This document shows, piece by piece, positions 6,096-15,900 of a stretch of 39,824 nucleotides of DNA. The notes under the pieces were generated by a model. That model saw only the letters and a list, made by a program, of their open reading frames with translations. It was not told the origin of the DNA and searched no databases. A program made the translations under genes and the position numbers. Origin of the DNA: an uncultured Candidatus Marinamargulisbacteria bacterium (GTDB taxonomy: Bacteria > Margulisbacteria > Riflemargulisbacteria > GWF2-35-9); contig CAIUUT010000073.1 of NCBI GenBank assembly GCA_903902445.1, forward strand, positions 1-39,824, written 5' to 3'. How positions within the stretch are numbered: the stretch's first letter is position 1; each line of letters begins with the position of its first letter.

Positions 6096-6932
6096 ATGGC
6101 CGAAAAACTAGGTTACGCCAACAAAGAGTTATCCAGAGATTTTTTTACCATAATTGGTATTCTCTCTGGTTTTTTCTTACTCTTCTTCGCTATCTATCTT
6201 GGTGGCGGGTTTAAAGTATTTATCGACTTAAACGCCATTATGATTACCATCGGTGGCACCATAGCCGCAACCTGCATCAGTTTCCCTCCACACCAAGTGC
6301 TCAAAGTCTTCAATGTTTTCTTCAAAATATTTAGTAAGCGCATCCGATCTTTAGAGGAAATAGTTGAAGCCATCGTTTTACTCTCTGTAAAAGCCAGACA
6401 AGGCGGAAATTTAAGTTTAGGAAAAGAAGAGCAGAAAATAGGCGACAACTTCCTTAAGCATGGGGTCTCTATGGTAGTAGACGGGCTAGACATAGAGCTT
6501 ATGGAAACACTGCTCGATTCTGAAATAGCAGCACTGAAAGCCAGGCATACGGCGGGACAGCAAATATTTTTATCAATGGCCAACTATGCTCCCGCTTTTG
6601 GTCTAGTGGGCACCATTATTGGTTTGGTACAGATGCTTACTAAACTTTCCGATCCCTCTTCGCTGGGACCAAGCATGGCTGTAGCCCTTATCACCACATT
6701 TTATGGAGCTATCCTAGCTAACCTTATTTTTCTACCTATTGCAGAGAAACTAAAAACTAGAATGAACGAGGAAATACTCTTGATGATTGCCATTAAAGAA
6801 GGAGTACTTTCTTTAAGGCTTAACGAAAGCACCCGAGTCATCGAGTCAAAATTAAATTCCTATCTACCTCTGAAAAGCAGAGTAAAAGTAAAAATTATTA
6901 GCAACACAACCTCGAATAACAATGGCAAATAA
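6096..6932 (+). CDS. motA: flagellar motor stator protein MotA
   Basis: MotA forms the pentamer around MotB in the ion-driven stator that turns the flagellum. The 278 residues show the family layout. There are two N-terminal membrane helices (residues about 15-35 and 42-65, the second ending IAATCISFP), then a cytoplasmic domain with RSLEEIVEAIVLLSVKARQGG. Two C-terminal helices follow, with ANYAPAFGLVGTIIGLVQML and ALITTFYGAILANLIFLPIA. The conserved prolines of both C-terminal helices are present. Start ATG has GGAG and AAGGA sites upstream. The motB start lies 11 nt inside the gene end, so the two are coupled. Confidence 0.93.
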   Translation: MAEKLGYANKELSRDFFTIIGILSGFFLLFFAIYLGGGFKVFIDLNAIMITIGGTIAATCISFPPHQVLKVFNVFFKIFSKRIRSLEEIVEAIVLLSVKARQGGNLSLGKEEQKIGDNFLKHGVSMVVDGLDIELMETLLDSEIAALKARHTAGQQIFLSMANYAPAFGLVGTIIGLVQMLTKLSDPSSLGPSMAVALITTFYGAILANLIFLPIAEKLKTRMNEEILLMIAIKEGVLSLRLNESTRVIESKLNSYLPLKSRVKVKIISNTTSNNNGK

Positions 6933-7659
6933 TCCATATTTCTCTAGTCAAGTAAACGTTGAGCAACAAAAAAAAGCTCCTAGACCAAAGAAAAAGGGTT
7001 CGGAATTATTAAGTGTTGAGTTAGTAGAAAGAGGCTCTCCTCGCTGGACTATTTCTTTCGCGGACTTACTCTCCTTACTGCTTATCTTCTTTGTTTTACT
7101 CTTTTCCATGTCAACAACCAGTAAAGTAAAATACCAACAATCCATTGAGTCGATGCAAAAAGCGCTGCTTTCCAAGAAACAAATTGAGCAATTAGGCAAA
7201 ACCGATGCCCAAAATTTGTCGGATATTCAGCAAGCCATAGATAGCGAACTAAAACGAACTGGCATGAATAATAATATAAGCACACAACTAGATAACAATG
7301 GGGTGCGAATTATTGTAAACGACTCTATCTTCTATGCTAGCGGAGAAGCCAACCTCTTAGAGTCAGCCACCCCTATTTTAAATACCATTGGCAAGGCTCT
7401 TTTGAAATATCCTTACAAAATATCGATAGAGGGCCACACCGACAATATCCCTATCTCAACGGAAAAGTATCCTTCCAACTGGGAATTATCTTCAGCCAGA
7501 GCCAGTAGCGTTGTAAAACATTTTATCAACACCAATAATATAAATCCTAAGCGACTCGTAGCCATCGGTTACGCTGACAACAGGCCGATTGCAGCAAATA
7601 ATAGTGACGCAAATAGAGCGAAAAACAGGCGAGTAGAAATTAAAATTCTACCTGACTAA
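6922..7659 (+). CDS. motB: flagellar motor stator protein MotB
   Basis: MotB anchors the stator to peptidoglycan and carries the ion-binding aspartate. The 245 residues have a basic cytoplasmic N-terminus and one membrane helix, WTISFADLLSLLLIFFVLLF. Asp48 corresponds to the essential Asp32 of E. coli MotB. After a plug and linker comes an OmpA-like domain with IEGHTDNIPI near residue 170, NWELSSARASSVVKHF and NRAKNRRVEIKI. All elements needed for function are present. It overlaps motA by 11 nt. The Ser-Leu-Leu-Leu stretch after Asp48 does not by itself show whether the motor uses protons or sodium. Confidence 0.93.
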   Translation: MANNPYFSSQVNVEQQKKAPRPKKKGSELLSVELVERGSPRWTISFADLLSLLLIFFVLLFSMSTTSKVKYQQSIESMQKALLSKKQIEQLGKTDAQNLSDIQQAIDSELKRTGMNNNISTQLDNNGVRIIVNDSIFYASGEANLLESATPILNTIGKALLKYPYKISIEGHTDNIPISTEKYPSNWELSSARASSVVKHFINTNNINPKRLVAIGYADNRPIAANNSDANRAKNRRVEIKILPD

Positions 7660-7676
7660 AGAAATAAGGAGAGCAA

Positions 7677-8471
7677 ATGTTTAATGCCAATGAACTTTCA
7701 TTTTTTCTCTTAGATAATGTTATCGAAGGGATTATGATACTTAGCGAAGAACTGAGCATTGTCTATTCCAATGCCAAAGCTGAAGAATATTTAGGGCTAA
7801 AGCATATTGAAATTATGGATAAACCCTGCAGCATCATACTGGATGGCGTTTTCACCAAGGAAGGCAGCCCTCTTTTAAAGGCCATAGCAAGCGGTAAAAT
7901 TGCCAAAGATGTTCTGAACGTAAGAGACAATAAGCTGACTATTTCGGCATACACCTTTAAGGGAAAACCAGGAGAGAAGGCTTACAAGATATTACTCATT
8001 CTACCGGAGGCTGGTCTGGCTGAAGCCTCAAACACCAACCTAATCGCAGAAAAAACCGAAGTTAATGCACTTCAATTTGCCAGTAACGTACTAGAAGCCA
8101 TTGCGGATTTATCGGAAGCAAAAAACATTTCGGTGGCGAGCATTGTAGACGAGGCGGTTGAGACGATCTTCATTAACGAAAAACAAATGAGTTTTGCCTT
8201 AGTAAATTTACTTAGTAAAGCCATCAATTTTTCGGTAAAAGGCAAGTTAATCCTCCACCTCAAAGAAAGAGAAACAGGCAATTCTAATCTGCTCTGTATT
8301 GAGAATCCTGAAGAAACCATTAAGGAAAGTGATTTTACCAACACGATTAACTCTTTTAATAAGGGGACAGATAAGGCTAAAAATATTGTGGAGGCGCATG
8401 GTGGAAAATTGTGGATAGAGACAGAAAAAGGTTTTTCTATTATTTTCTCAATTCCCAAAAATCTGCTATAA
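7677..8471 (+). CDS. PAS domain protein with degenerate histidine-kinase ATPase domain
   Basis: Residues 1-110 form a PAS-like sensor domain (LLDNVIEGIMILSEELSIVY, SNAKAEEYLGLKHIEI). The C-terminal half looks like a histidine-kinase ATPase: an N-box-like ALVNLLSKAINFSVKGKL and a closing IVEAHGGKLWIETEKGFSII. Key parts are lost. The N-box Asn is Lys, no DxGxG or GxGxG loops are visible, and there is no phospho-accepting His segment. It is probably a pseudokinase or signal-binding scaffold. It follows motB by 17 nt with an AAGGAG site, so it shares the motAB operon and may tune the stator. The N-terminal 'PAS' call is moderate; the kinase resemblance is strong. Confidence 0.6.
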   Translation: MFNANELSFFLLDNVIEGIMILSEELSIVYSNAKAEEYLGLKHIEIMDKPCSIILDGVFTKEGSPLLKAIASGKIAKDVLNVRDNKLTISAYTFKGKPGEKAYKILLILPEAGLAEASNTNLIAEKTEVNALQFASNVLEAIADLSEAKNISVASIVDEAVETIFINEKQMSFALVNLLSKAINFSVKGKLILHLKERETGNSNLLCIENPEETIKESDFTNTINSFNKGTDKAKNIVEAHGGKLWIETEKGFSIIFSIPKNLL

Positions 8472-8472
8472 T
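8464..8472 (+). promoter_or_regulatory. extended -10, leaderless start downstream
   Basis: TGCTATAAT is an extended -10 (TATAAT at 8467-8472) that overlaps the end of the previous gene and lies 8 nt before the ATG at 8481. There is no ribosome site, so a transcript started here would be leaderless. Confidence 0.45.
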
Positions 8473-8480
8473 ATATTTCT

Positions 8481-8696
8481 ATGACAGCTACCTTATTAAT
8501 TAGATTATTTTTTCTGCCATTGGTACTAGTATTATTGGGGTTACTCATACTAGCCATACGCCAAGACAGACAAGCCAAAAGACCCTTTATTGTCGATATA
8601 GACAAAATGCCAGTATATATTGACGAGGAGCACATTCCCGAAGAATTACCGCCGCCTACTCAGGACAAAAAGAATAATAAATCTAAGAATAAATGA
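8481..8696 (+). CDS. small single-helix membrane protein
   Basis: I do not recognise this 71-residue protein. Residues 5-26 form one strongly hydrophobic helix (LIRLFFLPLVLVLLGLLILA). A basic stretch (RQDRQAKR) follows, then an acidic Pro-rich segment (EEHIPEELPPP) and a Lys/Asn-rich tail. The positive-inside rule places the C-terminus in the cytoplasm. It overlaps the next small gene by 4 nt (ATGA). Position at the end of the motAB operon suggests an accessory motor or envelope role, but that is context only. Confidence 0.6.
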   Translation: MTATLLIRLFFLPLVLVLLGLLILAIRQDRQAKRPFIVDIDKMPVYIDEEHIPEELPPPTQDKKNNKSKNK

Positions 8697-8848
8697 TATT
8701 TTTCTTTCTGATTATTGCAATCGGCTTTTTCTTAGTTATCTACTTTAAATTACCACAAATACTTTTTCTAAGAAGAACAAAGAAACACCTAGAAGCCAGC
8801 CTCGCTGCCGCCAAAAGAAATCAAGACAAAGCAGCAAATAAAGAGTAA
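8693..8848 (+). CDS. 51-residue membrane protein, overlapping start
   Basis: The ATG at 8693 overlaps the stop of the preceding gene (ATGA), a typical translational-coupling junction. The product begins with a hydrophobic helix (MIFFFLIIAIGFFLVIYF) and continues with a basic amphipathic tail (LRRTKKHLEASLAAAKRN). It resembles the preceding protein only in layout. Start, stop and coupling make it likely to be real, but I know no family for it. Confidence 0.5.
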   Translation: MIFFFLIIAIGFFLVIYFKLPQILFLRRTKKHLEASLAAAKRNQDKAANKE

Positions 8849-8877
8849 ACGCTTTCAAGATAGGCATTACCCTCATT

Positions 8878-8900
8878 CCACTCACTCTTCACTATTAATT
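8878..8900 (-). repeat. GTGA-rich tract after the operon end
   Basis: On the minus strand the tract reads AATTAATAGTGAAGAGTGAG and follows the stop of the 362-residue gene by 5 nt. It matches the style of the tracts at 5978-6078 and 37307-37329. It lies between two converging operons. Confidence 0.35.
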
Positions 8901-8905
8901 ATTGA

Positions 8906-9994
8906 TTAAATCGCTTGGCCTGACTTGTGTTTGCTCTTTATATCTTTAATGATGTCATCAGCTTCATAGTGAGTTTTTTCTTCGGTTGCTGTTGGGGGGA
9001 ATTCCTTTTTTGTTGGGGTAGATGCAACTTGCAAAGAAGAAAAATCTACGGTTGATTCGAAGTTTTGCGCATCTTGGGGCGAATACTCTCCCGACACCAA
9101 GTGACTATCTTTCTTAACTTTGATTTTGCTTTCAATATATTCTGGTTCCGTCTGAGCCTGAAGCTTCTGCTCCAATTCTCTATTTTTTTGCTTATCTATT
9201 TCCTTAAGGTTGTAGTCACTTGCCGTGGGCTGAATCACTTCTGCCTGCACCTTGGCACGAAGGTCAATATCGATCGTTTGTTTATAGTCAAACAGCTCGC
9301 CATCACTAAGAACCTCAATCCAGTTTTGTACGGTCATCGTGTCATATTTGGGCGGTGGATTGGCCAACAGCATATTTTGCATTTCTTCTTCTATTCTTTC
9401 CATATAGTCATTCATAGCCTTAAGCGAAGCCTTGGTTTTACTAAGCGTTCCTTCTTCCTGCATCAGTTTTTCCCACTGCTCATCGAACTCCTCTTTTTTC
9501 TTTTGCAAGTTTTCAGGCGATAATTTTTTCTCAATCTTTTGCAGAACCTCCACCAACAATTCCGTTTCTTTCATCTGCGCATCGGAAATTTCTTGAGAGC
9601 CCCTCTTTACTGCATCTTTTTTTAACTGCTCTTGGATGGTGCCTACCAGTAAAATTACTCTTAGTTCCCCCACCCCTGTTCTCTGCAACATATAGGAAAT
9701 AAACTCCGAAGGAAAACCAATTAATAGCTGATTTATCTCAACCGGCATTGGCGATTTAATGTATTTTTCAAATAAATTAAAGACAGCTTCATTAAGCCTC
9801 CTCACCTGTCTGGAATCGGGAAAAACATTGTTATAATAATTACTAAAAAGGTGCGCCAGACTTCCGAATACCGCTACATCGCTAGCACTAATTTTCCTCA
9901 TTCCTTGGGCTAAATCATGCAAATAGCCCTCTAAGGCTAGATCTAACTCTTTTTTATTGGCTACAGTTTTAAGTCTATCAATATAGTCTCTCAT
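8906..9994 (-). CDS. helical protein of unknown function, last gene of giant-protein operon
   Basis: I do not recognise a family for these 362 residues. Residues 1-140 are a compact helical domain (DYIDRLKTVANKKELDLALE, QVRRLNEAVFNLFEKY, GVGELRVILLVGTIQEQLK). Residues 140-215 are a charged coiled coil with many Glu and Lys. A segment with IEVLSDGELFDYKQTIDIDL follows, and the last 110 residues are polar and probably disordered. There is no signal peptide or membrane helix. The start ATG overlaps the stop of the upstream gene (ATGA). Placement and composition suggest a partner, adaptor or chaperone for the large proteins encoded upstream. Confidence 0.75.
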   Translation of the reverse strand: MRDYIDRLKTVANKKELDLALEGYLHDLAQGMRKISASDVAVFGSLAHLFSNYYNNVFPDSRQVRRLNEAVFNLFEKYIKSPMPVEINQLLIGFPSEFISYMLQRTGVGELRVILLVGTIQEQLKKDAVKRGSQEISDAQMKETELLVEVLQKIEKKLSPENLQKKKEEFDEQWEKLMQEEGTLSKTKASLKAMNDYMERIEEEMQNMLLANPPPKYDTMTVQNWIEVLSDGELFDYKQTIDIDLRAKVQAEVIQPTASDYNLKEIDKQKNRELEQKLQAQTEPEYIESKIKVKKDSHLVSGEYSPQDAQNFESTVDFSSLQVASTPTKKEFPPTATEEKTHYEADDIIKDIKSKHKSGQAI

Positions 9995-11460
9995 AACAAG
10001 TAACTCCCCACTTCCTCTAAAATTTGCGAACTCAGCAACCCAGCTAATTGTTCTGGGACTTCCTCCTCTTGAAACTCGTTTATGATAACGGCTATTTCCC
10101 GAGCATTCTTATTGTATAAATCGTCAGCTATCCTTTGAATAGCTAAAACCTGAGCATCGTCCAAAACATGAGCCGGAGCTGGTTGCAGGTCCCTAAACAT
10201 CAACACTTGCTCCTTGAGTTTTATTTCCAATTCCTCTTTGACTTGAGGTGAGATATTAAGTTCTTTCATGGAGGAAAATAACTCTGCAAAAACAATAGGA
10301 GCTACCCTATTTTTGAATTCGTCATCAAAAAGCAACCACCCCTCAAACAAAGTTGTCGCCAAGATGTTGTTTCTTTTTCGAAAGTAATTATCATTCTGTT
10401 TTTCCAGATAGCTAATTATTTTTTCTTTATCCTCCCTTTGGGCGATGAGAATTAGCTTAAAATAATCCTCTTCATTATTTTGGTCCAAACTTTCTTTTAA
10501 GAGATGGTAATGAAAAATCTTAGTGTTGCGAAGTTCTGCTTTATAGTTGAGTTCTGCTTCAATCTGGCTTAATTCTTTTTGGAGTTTGAGCAACTTTGTC
10601 TTAAAGGTATAACCTTGCACATTAATAGCAACGCTGGTGGCTAGAGCTTCCTGAACACTCATCCCCTTGTCACTGCCATTAGTTATTTTTTCGATAAAGG
10701 TCTGAATTTCTGGGTTATTTAAGCCCTTTTCCAAGGCGTCAATTCCCTGTTGAGAAAAAGCCTCTGCGCTCTTAGCAAAAATACCATTAATATCCTTGTT
10801 CTTAATCAGGGTATACATTTCCAATCCGAAGGTTCTTTTTCTAAAACTATCCAAGACCTCCTCCACATCATTTTGCGCAATATACAAATCATCTAAAGCA
10901 CTCTTCTTTTCCTCTTTCAGCACATAATACCTGACCCATTCTGGTTGGAAGGTATCAGCCACAGATTTAATATTTTCGTAAAGTTTAACAAACTCACTAT
11001 ACGGTTGTTTATTAATCTCAAACCATATATAAAACTTCTCTAATAATTTAAGCATCGTTGAAAAATCCGAAGCCACCGATAATAACGTTGTACTCTCCAA
11101 ATGAGAATCTATATATAAACTCAAGTATACAAAACATTTTCTATCTACCCTAACTTCAATCTCATAAGGGTCAATCTTAAACTTCATACTGTTACTTTTT
11201 ATCTCAGGCATCATGGAATATGCAAACAACTCCTGGGACTGTTCGTCAAGTCTCTTATTGCGCTCCTGCGCAGAAATAGATAAATCAAAAAGCTCGGAGG
11301 TCCTATTAATTTGCTCAAACATTTTTTTTCCATTCCTGTATAGTTCAAGAATTTTCTCGTCCTCTGTCCGAAAACTTTCCGGGACTTCCTCTAAATCCGC
11401 CTGCAGCGCAATTTTCATAATTTGCTGGGCTTCATTAGCAATTCGCGTTAATTTATCCAT
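9991..11460 (-). CDS. large helical protein of unknown function, giant-protein operon
   Basis: No family is recognised. The 489 residues are almost wholly helical and rich in Glu, Lys, Leu and Ile, with no signal peptide or membrane helix. A beta-rich insert (MKFKIDPYEIEVRVDRKCFV, then YLSLYIDSH) lies near residue 100. A coiled coil (LLKLQKELSQIEAELNYKAE) is near residue 310. The open frame continues upstream to a TTG at 11532 inside the previous gene, which I reject. A TTG at 11475, with GGGGGT upstream, is a possible alternative to the ATG at 11460. It overlaps the next gene by 4 nt. Confidence 0.72.
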   Translation of the reverse strand: MDKLTRIANEAQQIMKIALQADLEEVPESFRTEDEKILELYRNGKKMFEQINRTSELFDLSISAQERNKRLDEQSQELFAYSMMPEIKSNSMKFKIDPYEIEVRVDRKCFVYLSLYIDSHLESTTLLSVASDFSTMLKLLEKFYIWFEINKQPYSEFVKLYENIKSVADTFQPEWVRYYVLKEEKKSALDDLYIAQNDVEEVLDSFRKRTFGLEMYTLIKNKDINGIFAKSAEAFSQQGIDALEKGLNNPEIQTFIEKITNGSDKGMSVQEALATSVAINVQGYTFKTKLLKLQKELSQIEAELNYKAELRNTKIFHYHLLKESLDQNNEEDYFKLILIAQREDKEKIISYLEKQNDNYFRKRNNILATTLFEGWLLFDDEFKNRVAPIVFAELFSSMKELNISPQVKEELEIKLKEQVLMFRDLQPAPAHVLDDAQVLAIQRIADDLYNKNAREIAVIINEFQEEEVPEQLAGLLSSQILEEVGSYLL

Positions 11461-11491
11461 TATTTCTTGAGTCAATTCGTTACCCCCATCT

Positions 11492-12937
11492 TCACTTACT
11501 TCTTTGCCATATCTGCTGCACCAAGCTATCAATAACTTGGCTAGCCTTTACTTGCAAAAACCCACTTAAGCTCGACACCAAATAAATATTATTATTTTTC
11601 TCATAAGATTTTATTAATTTTTCTTTCATTTTAATAATTTTCTCGGGAGCCGTTATATCTAGCTTGTTTTCTAACATATAGTCGATGTATCCTACCGCAA
11701 TCATCTCGTAACCACTATATTGTGCTAGAAGTTCCCGAAATTCCTGATTATCCTCTAGCATATAGCCAGCATCGTTAGACGCTCGCAATAAACGGTTTAT
11801 AAAATATATCGACTCTGGCAATACATTATAATAAGTCTCTAAACGACTTAACTCCTTATGAGTCATCTCCAGTATCTTCTTCTCGGAGGTAGTGTACTGT
11901 TCTAGGTGTATTAGCTTAGCGATTATAGAAGTCATCGTCTTAAGGCGTTTTGCAAAGGGATACTCGTCACTTAAACTTCCCAGCTCCACATTCAAGCATT
12001 TTGCGATTTCTAAGGCGATGTTATTAATTTGCTTTTGTAAGTTTTGCTCATCACCTTTACTGTGAATGATTGACTCCCGAATATTTTGGCACAGTTTAAA
12101 CAATATATTCACGCCATCCAGCGAAATCTTCTGAATATCCTCCAAATCTGCAATAATTGAAAAAACATGTACATCTTCCTTGCGTAAGTATTCATAGAGT
12201 GATTCCGGCTTGCCTAGCCGATCGCCGCGTCCTTTTTCTTGTATTAAGCGAGTTAACAAGGCTCGTTTTGTATTAAAATGTAACTGATCAATAATGCTAG
12301 GAACTTGCTCTTTATCCAAACGGGTAATGAGTTCATAAAATAGGTTCTCTAAAATTTGCTTATCCAGCTCTCGCGATTTTTTCTGCTCTTCTGTCAGACT
12401 CTCCAGCAATAAGCTTTGCTTTAAGGCCGTAGAAAAGTCTTGCGAACCTTGGATTTGTCCAGGAATATTGAGCAGCAATTTATCATAAAATCTGGCTTTT
12501 ATGTTTTCTGGTAGCTGCTGACTAAGTGTCCCTAAATGTTCAATAAATCCTACCGTATTGCTCTCTATAAAGACTTTGCTTAAATATTTGACGATGGTTT
12601 CTTTTTGCAACACTACACTCCTCGGATTTTTCTGATAAAATGCCAGCACGCTGAGCAACGCGTCGTAGCTGGCATTACCCATTAGCATCGCTTCAGGCAT
12701 GCTTTCAGGAGTATTGATAGACATTCCCAGTTGTAGGGATTGATTGTGTGCCAAAGATTGCTGAGCTTTATCTTGTGCATGTTCGGCTTTTATAGCCTTT
12801 ACCAGCTTATTATCAGGATCCAAAACCTCCAGAAATTCTTGAACAAAATCTGGGTTTAGCTTTTCCTCTTCATTTTGGCTTATAATTTGTTCTATTAAAT
12901 ATTTAACATTATCTGACATATTAACCTTTGCCCCCAT
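11492..12937 (-). CDS. helical repeat-like protein of unknown function, giant-protein operon
   Basis: No family is recognised. The 481 residues look like a series of paired helices, for example ASYDALLSVLAFYQKN, TIVKYLSKVFIESN, LLLESLTEEQKKSRELDKQI and QVPSIIDQLHFNTKRALLTR. A solenoid or scaffold fold is therefore plausible. There is no signal peptide, membrane segment or cysteine cluster. Two starts are possible: ATG at 12937 (AAGG upstream) and ATG at 12919, which has AAAGG 5 nt before it. The gene begins 11 nt after the stop of the giant gene and is surely cotranscribed with it. I considered a type III secretion gatekeeper (YopN/HrpJ) and could not support it. Confidence 0.75.
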   Translation of the reverse strand: MGAKVNMSDNVKYLIEQIISQNEEEKLNPDFVQEFLEVLDPDNKLVKAIKAEHAQDKAQQSLAHNQSLQLGMSINTPESMPEAMLMGNASYDALLSVLAFYQKNPRSVVLQKETIVKYLSKVFIESNTVGFIEHLGTLSQQLPENIKARFYDKLLLNIPGQIQGSQDFSTALKQSLLLESLTEEQKKSRELDKQILENLFYELITRLDKEQVPSIIDQLHFNTKRALLTRLIQEKGRGDRLGKPESLYEYLRKEDVHVFSIIADLEDIQKISLDGVNILFKLCQNIRESIIHSKGDEQNLQKQINNIALEIAKCLNVELGSLSDEYPFAKRLKTMTSIIAKLIHLEQYTTSEKKILEMTHKELSRLETYYNVLPESIYFINRLLRASNDAGYMLEDNQEFRELLAQYSGYEMIAVGYIDYMLENKLDITAPEKIIKMKEKLIKSYEKNNNIYLVSSLSGFLQVKASQVIDSLVQQIWQRSK

Positions 12938-12948
12938 CCGCCCTTAGA

Positions 12949-15900
12949 TTATTTCTCATTTATATACTCCGCAAACTTATGTAGCAATTCTTTGCTTTCG
13001 GGTGTCTTCAGAAAATCATGGTAACTGGAGAGCAATTTGAGCATCTCTTTAGTCCCCTGCTTCTCTTCTTTTTTCACAAACGTCGTAAGCCTGCTGAGCT
13101 TGGTATTTTGCACTTTTAGTTTTTCTTTGTCGTTTAATTTAAGATCGACGATTATTTTCATAAACTCCCCTAAATCTGCATTGTTCCAGCCATGAGACAT
13201 TTTCATAATTAACCCCAGATTATGATTGATAAGTTTGTTGTTGCCTTGCAGGATTTCGAGAATATGTTCAGGTGAACCCTTTAAGAGTTCCTTTATCTTC
13301 TGTTCTTCCGAGAGCACTTGGCTGGTCAGCGTTTCCAAAATTTCTTTAGCTTGCGCTAAGTTTAGCTTTGGCTTACTTAGCACCCCCTGCTTGATATCTA
13401 AACTCTTCAACAAATCATTAATCTCGGCCTGAGTTTTAGGTGGCAAATGTTCTTCCATCTCCAGCAAACTCTTGGCCAATTCATTTTTCACGGCCTCATT
13501 TCCTTTTTTCTCCAAAATAAGCTTGAGGTCTTTTAGAATATCTTTAACCTCATGTCCATTGGCAGGGAGTAAGCCACCAGCCACTGCCTGTGCCAGAAAA
13601 GCAATATTTTTAGACACGGTTGCTTTTAGCTCTCCACCTTTTGGCTCACCTCTTATCGTAAAAATATCTTTGATTATTTTCTCTTTCTGTTCCTTTTTCA
13701 CATCTGACTCTTTGAGTATATCCACCATCAACGGCAACAAGTCCGCGGTTTCTTTAGCGATACTTACACTAGACATAAATTGTTTGGCCAACTCTATATT
13801 TTTGTTGGTCATGGTCATATTGGCCTTAAAATATGATAAAACCTCTTTTGGTTTATTTAGCTTTATTAGAGCATCAGATTTCAGCGTTACATCTTTTTCA
13901 GGATCTGGGTGGAACTTCTTATTTATTATTTTTTCAATATTGCCATCTTTTCTGGTTAAGTTAATTGAGTCCATTAAATCCATTATTTTTTGCAATTCGG
14001 GGATTATTAGTCGTTCAATATTTAAGTGCTTCTCAAGCTGCTCTACGGCAACTTTTATCTCTTTCATTAATGGGTCTAAATCAGCCAAAGTTAGGGAATC
14101 CTTAGACTTTAAGGCACCCAGTTTTTGTATAATTTGCTGCATCTCGCTACTTTGAGAAGCAGCACTCTGGTTGAGAACCGTCACAAAGGCTGAAACCTTT
14201 TGCAGCACCTCACCGGCCATTTTTTTACTGCCCTCCGCCCCCTCCTTCTGCGTGAAGGGAGAAGTTGCTTTTTCCAGAAAAGCGGCAATTTCCTTTAACT
14301 GCTTCTGCAACTCCGCCAACTTCAGGTTTTGCACCTGTTCATCGCCGATATAGGCATTGGTAGCTTTTGAAACTTGTACCCCGTTACTGGTGTTTCCCAC
14401 AGACTGCGCTTGGTGTAGCTGCGCTGCATTTACCGACGAAGAACCAGCATTCGTCTCGACACCCGTCGTTACCGTTTGGCTGGTACTTGCCGTTACGGGG
14501 GCTGTGCTAGACGTTTGCGACTCGTCTTGCCTGATTTCTTTTACAACTTCCTCCGTAACCTGCTCTTTAGCCTTCGTGTTTTCCTCCTGTTTGGCTAGTA
14601 TTTGGGGCACCTTCACTGGAGCACTAGCATGTGGGGGCACTTGAGAAGAAGCGTCTTGCCTCGCAACAGCATCGCTTGGATTAGATGGTTTAGAGAGGAG
14701 GCTGGCTAAAAACTCTACAGCATCAGTTTTCATTGAGCGTATTGCCCCTAAGTCAATATATCCTGGCCTAAACTCGCCAAAATCAGCCATTATTTTATTA
14801 ATCTTCTGTTGCGTTTTTTCCTCGCTATCTGTTTCCAAAAAATTATATCCCGCAACATCTCGCTGGGCTTTCTTTGCAGCTTCTAAAGTCTTTGTAGCTA
14901 CAGTTTTCTGATCTATCTTATCTGCCTTTAGGGAATTAGCCTCTTCCAAAATACTACTTGCCGCATCCCAAGAATTCTGTCCTTCAGCAATATCTGAGTT
15001 ACTAAAGCTAATACCACTTACTGCTGAGGCATACGACGCTTTAGCATCCCGACTATAGAGTTCTGCCTTAAAATTAGTATCACCAGCGTGCGACTTTAAT
15101 CGCTTTGTTTCTTTATCTAACTCTGCTGATAAACTACCAGCACCTCTTACTAATTTTTCTAATAAAGTTGGATCCGCAAGATTTTTCTCCCCAATCTGCG
15201 GTTTGTCATTAGGTGATCCGATATTATTTTCACCAGCAACCTTCGGTACTTTCTCACTGTTACTTTCAGTTAATGAGATGGGAGCACCTGCACTAGTTGA
15301 TGCCGAAATATTACGATTCAATGGATCTAATAGCTCAGCCGCACTTCCTGATTGAGTCGCAAAACTTTCTGGTTTCATTAGTGTTTTTAATAATGTGCTA
15401 TCACTTATTGGATTTGATGAAGTACTATTCGTGCTTGGAATTATTGAAATACTTTCACTATTATCATGAGGAATTGACTGGGCCGCTTTATTTTTTTCTT
15501 CTACCTTTTTTACCATCTCAATCTTTTTTGTTTCATCTACCAACTTGAAGATTTCTTTTAAAACTGAGGCCACAATTTTCATCATCTGCTGTTCATAATC
15601 ACGCCAAGTCTGGGCATTTTGGGCTTGTTCACTTGTCCTTAAATCTTGTATTTCACTATAGATTCCCATATCCGAAGTCGCCCTAGCCATATACGCGATT
15701 TGTGCTTTTAACCCCGTCGCTCTATTTGCACTAACTTTAATACTCCCCCTTGGCCCTATCTTAGCTGTTTCTCGATCTCTTACTCCATCACGAGCTTTAT
15801 TGGTTTGAGTAAACATATCCATAGTCTTTAAGAAGCCAATACTCGCATCAATAAGTCCTTTATAATTAATATCCTTTCCAGTATCCCCGTAATTCCCCGA

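Noticed and set aside
11461-11532. TTG start at 11532 for the third gene of the giant operon
   Set aside because: It lies inside the upstream gene with no ribosome site; ATG 11460 or TTG 11475 fit better.
11492-12937. Type III secretion gatekeeper (YopN/HrpJ) identity for the 481-residue protein
   Set aside because: Helical composition and operon context only; no specific HrpJ or TyeA motif could be pointed out.
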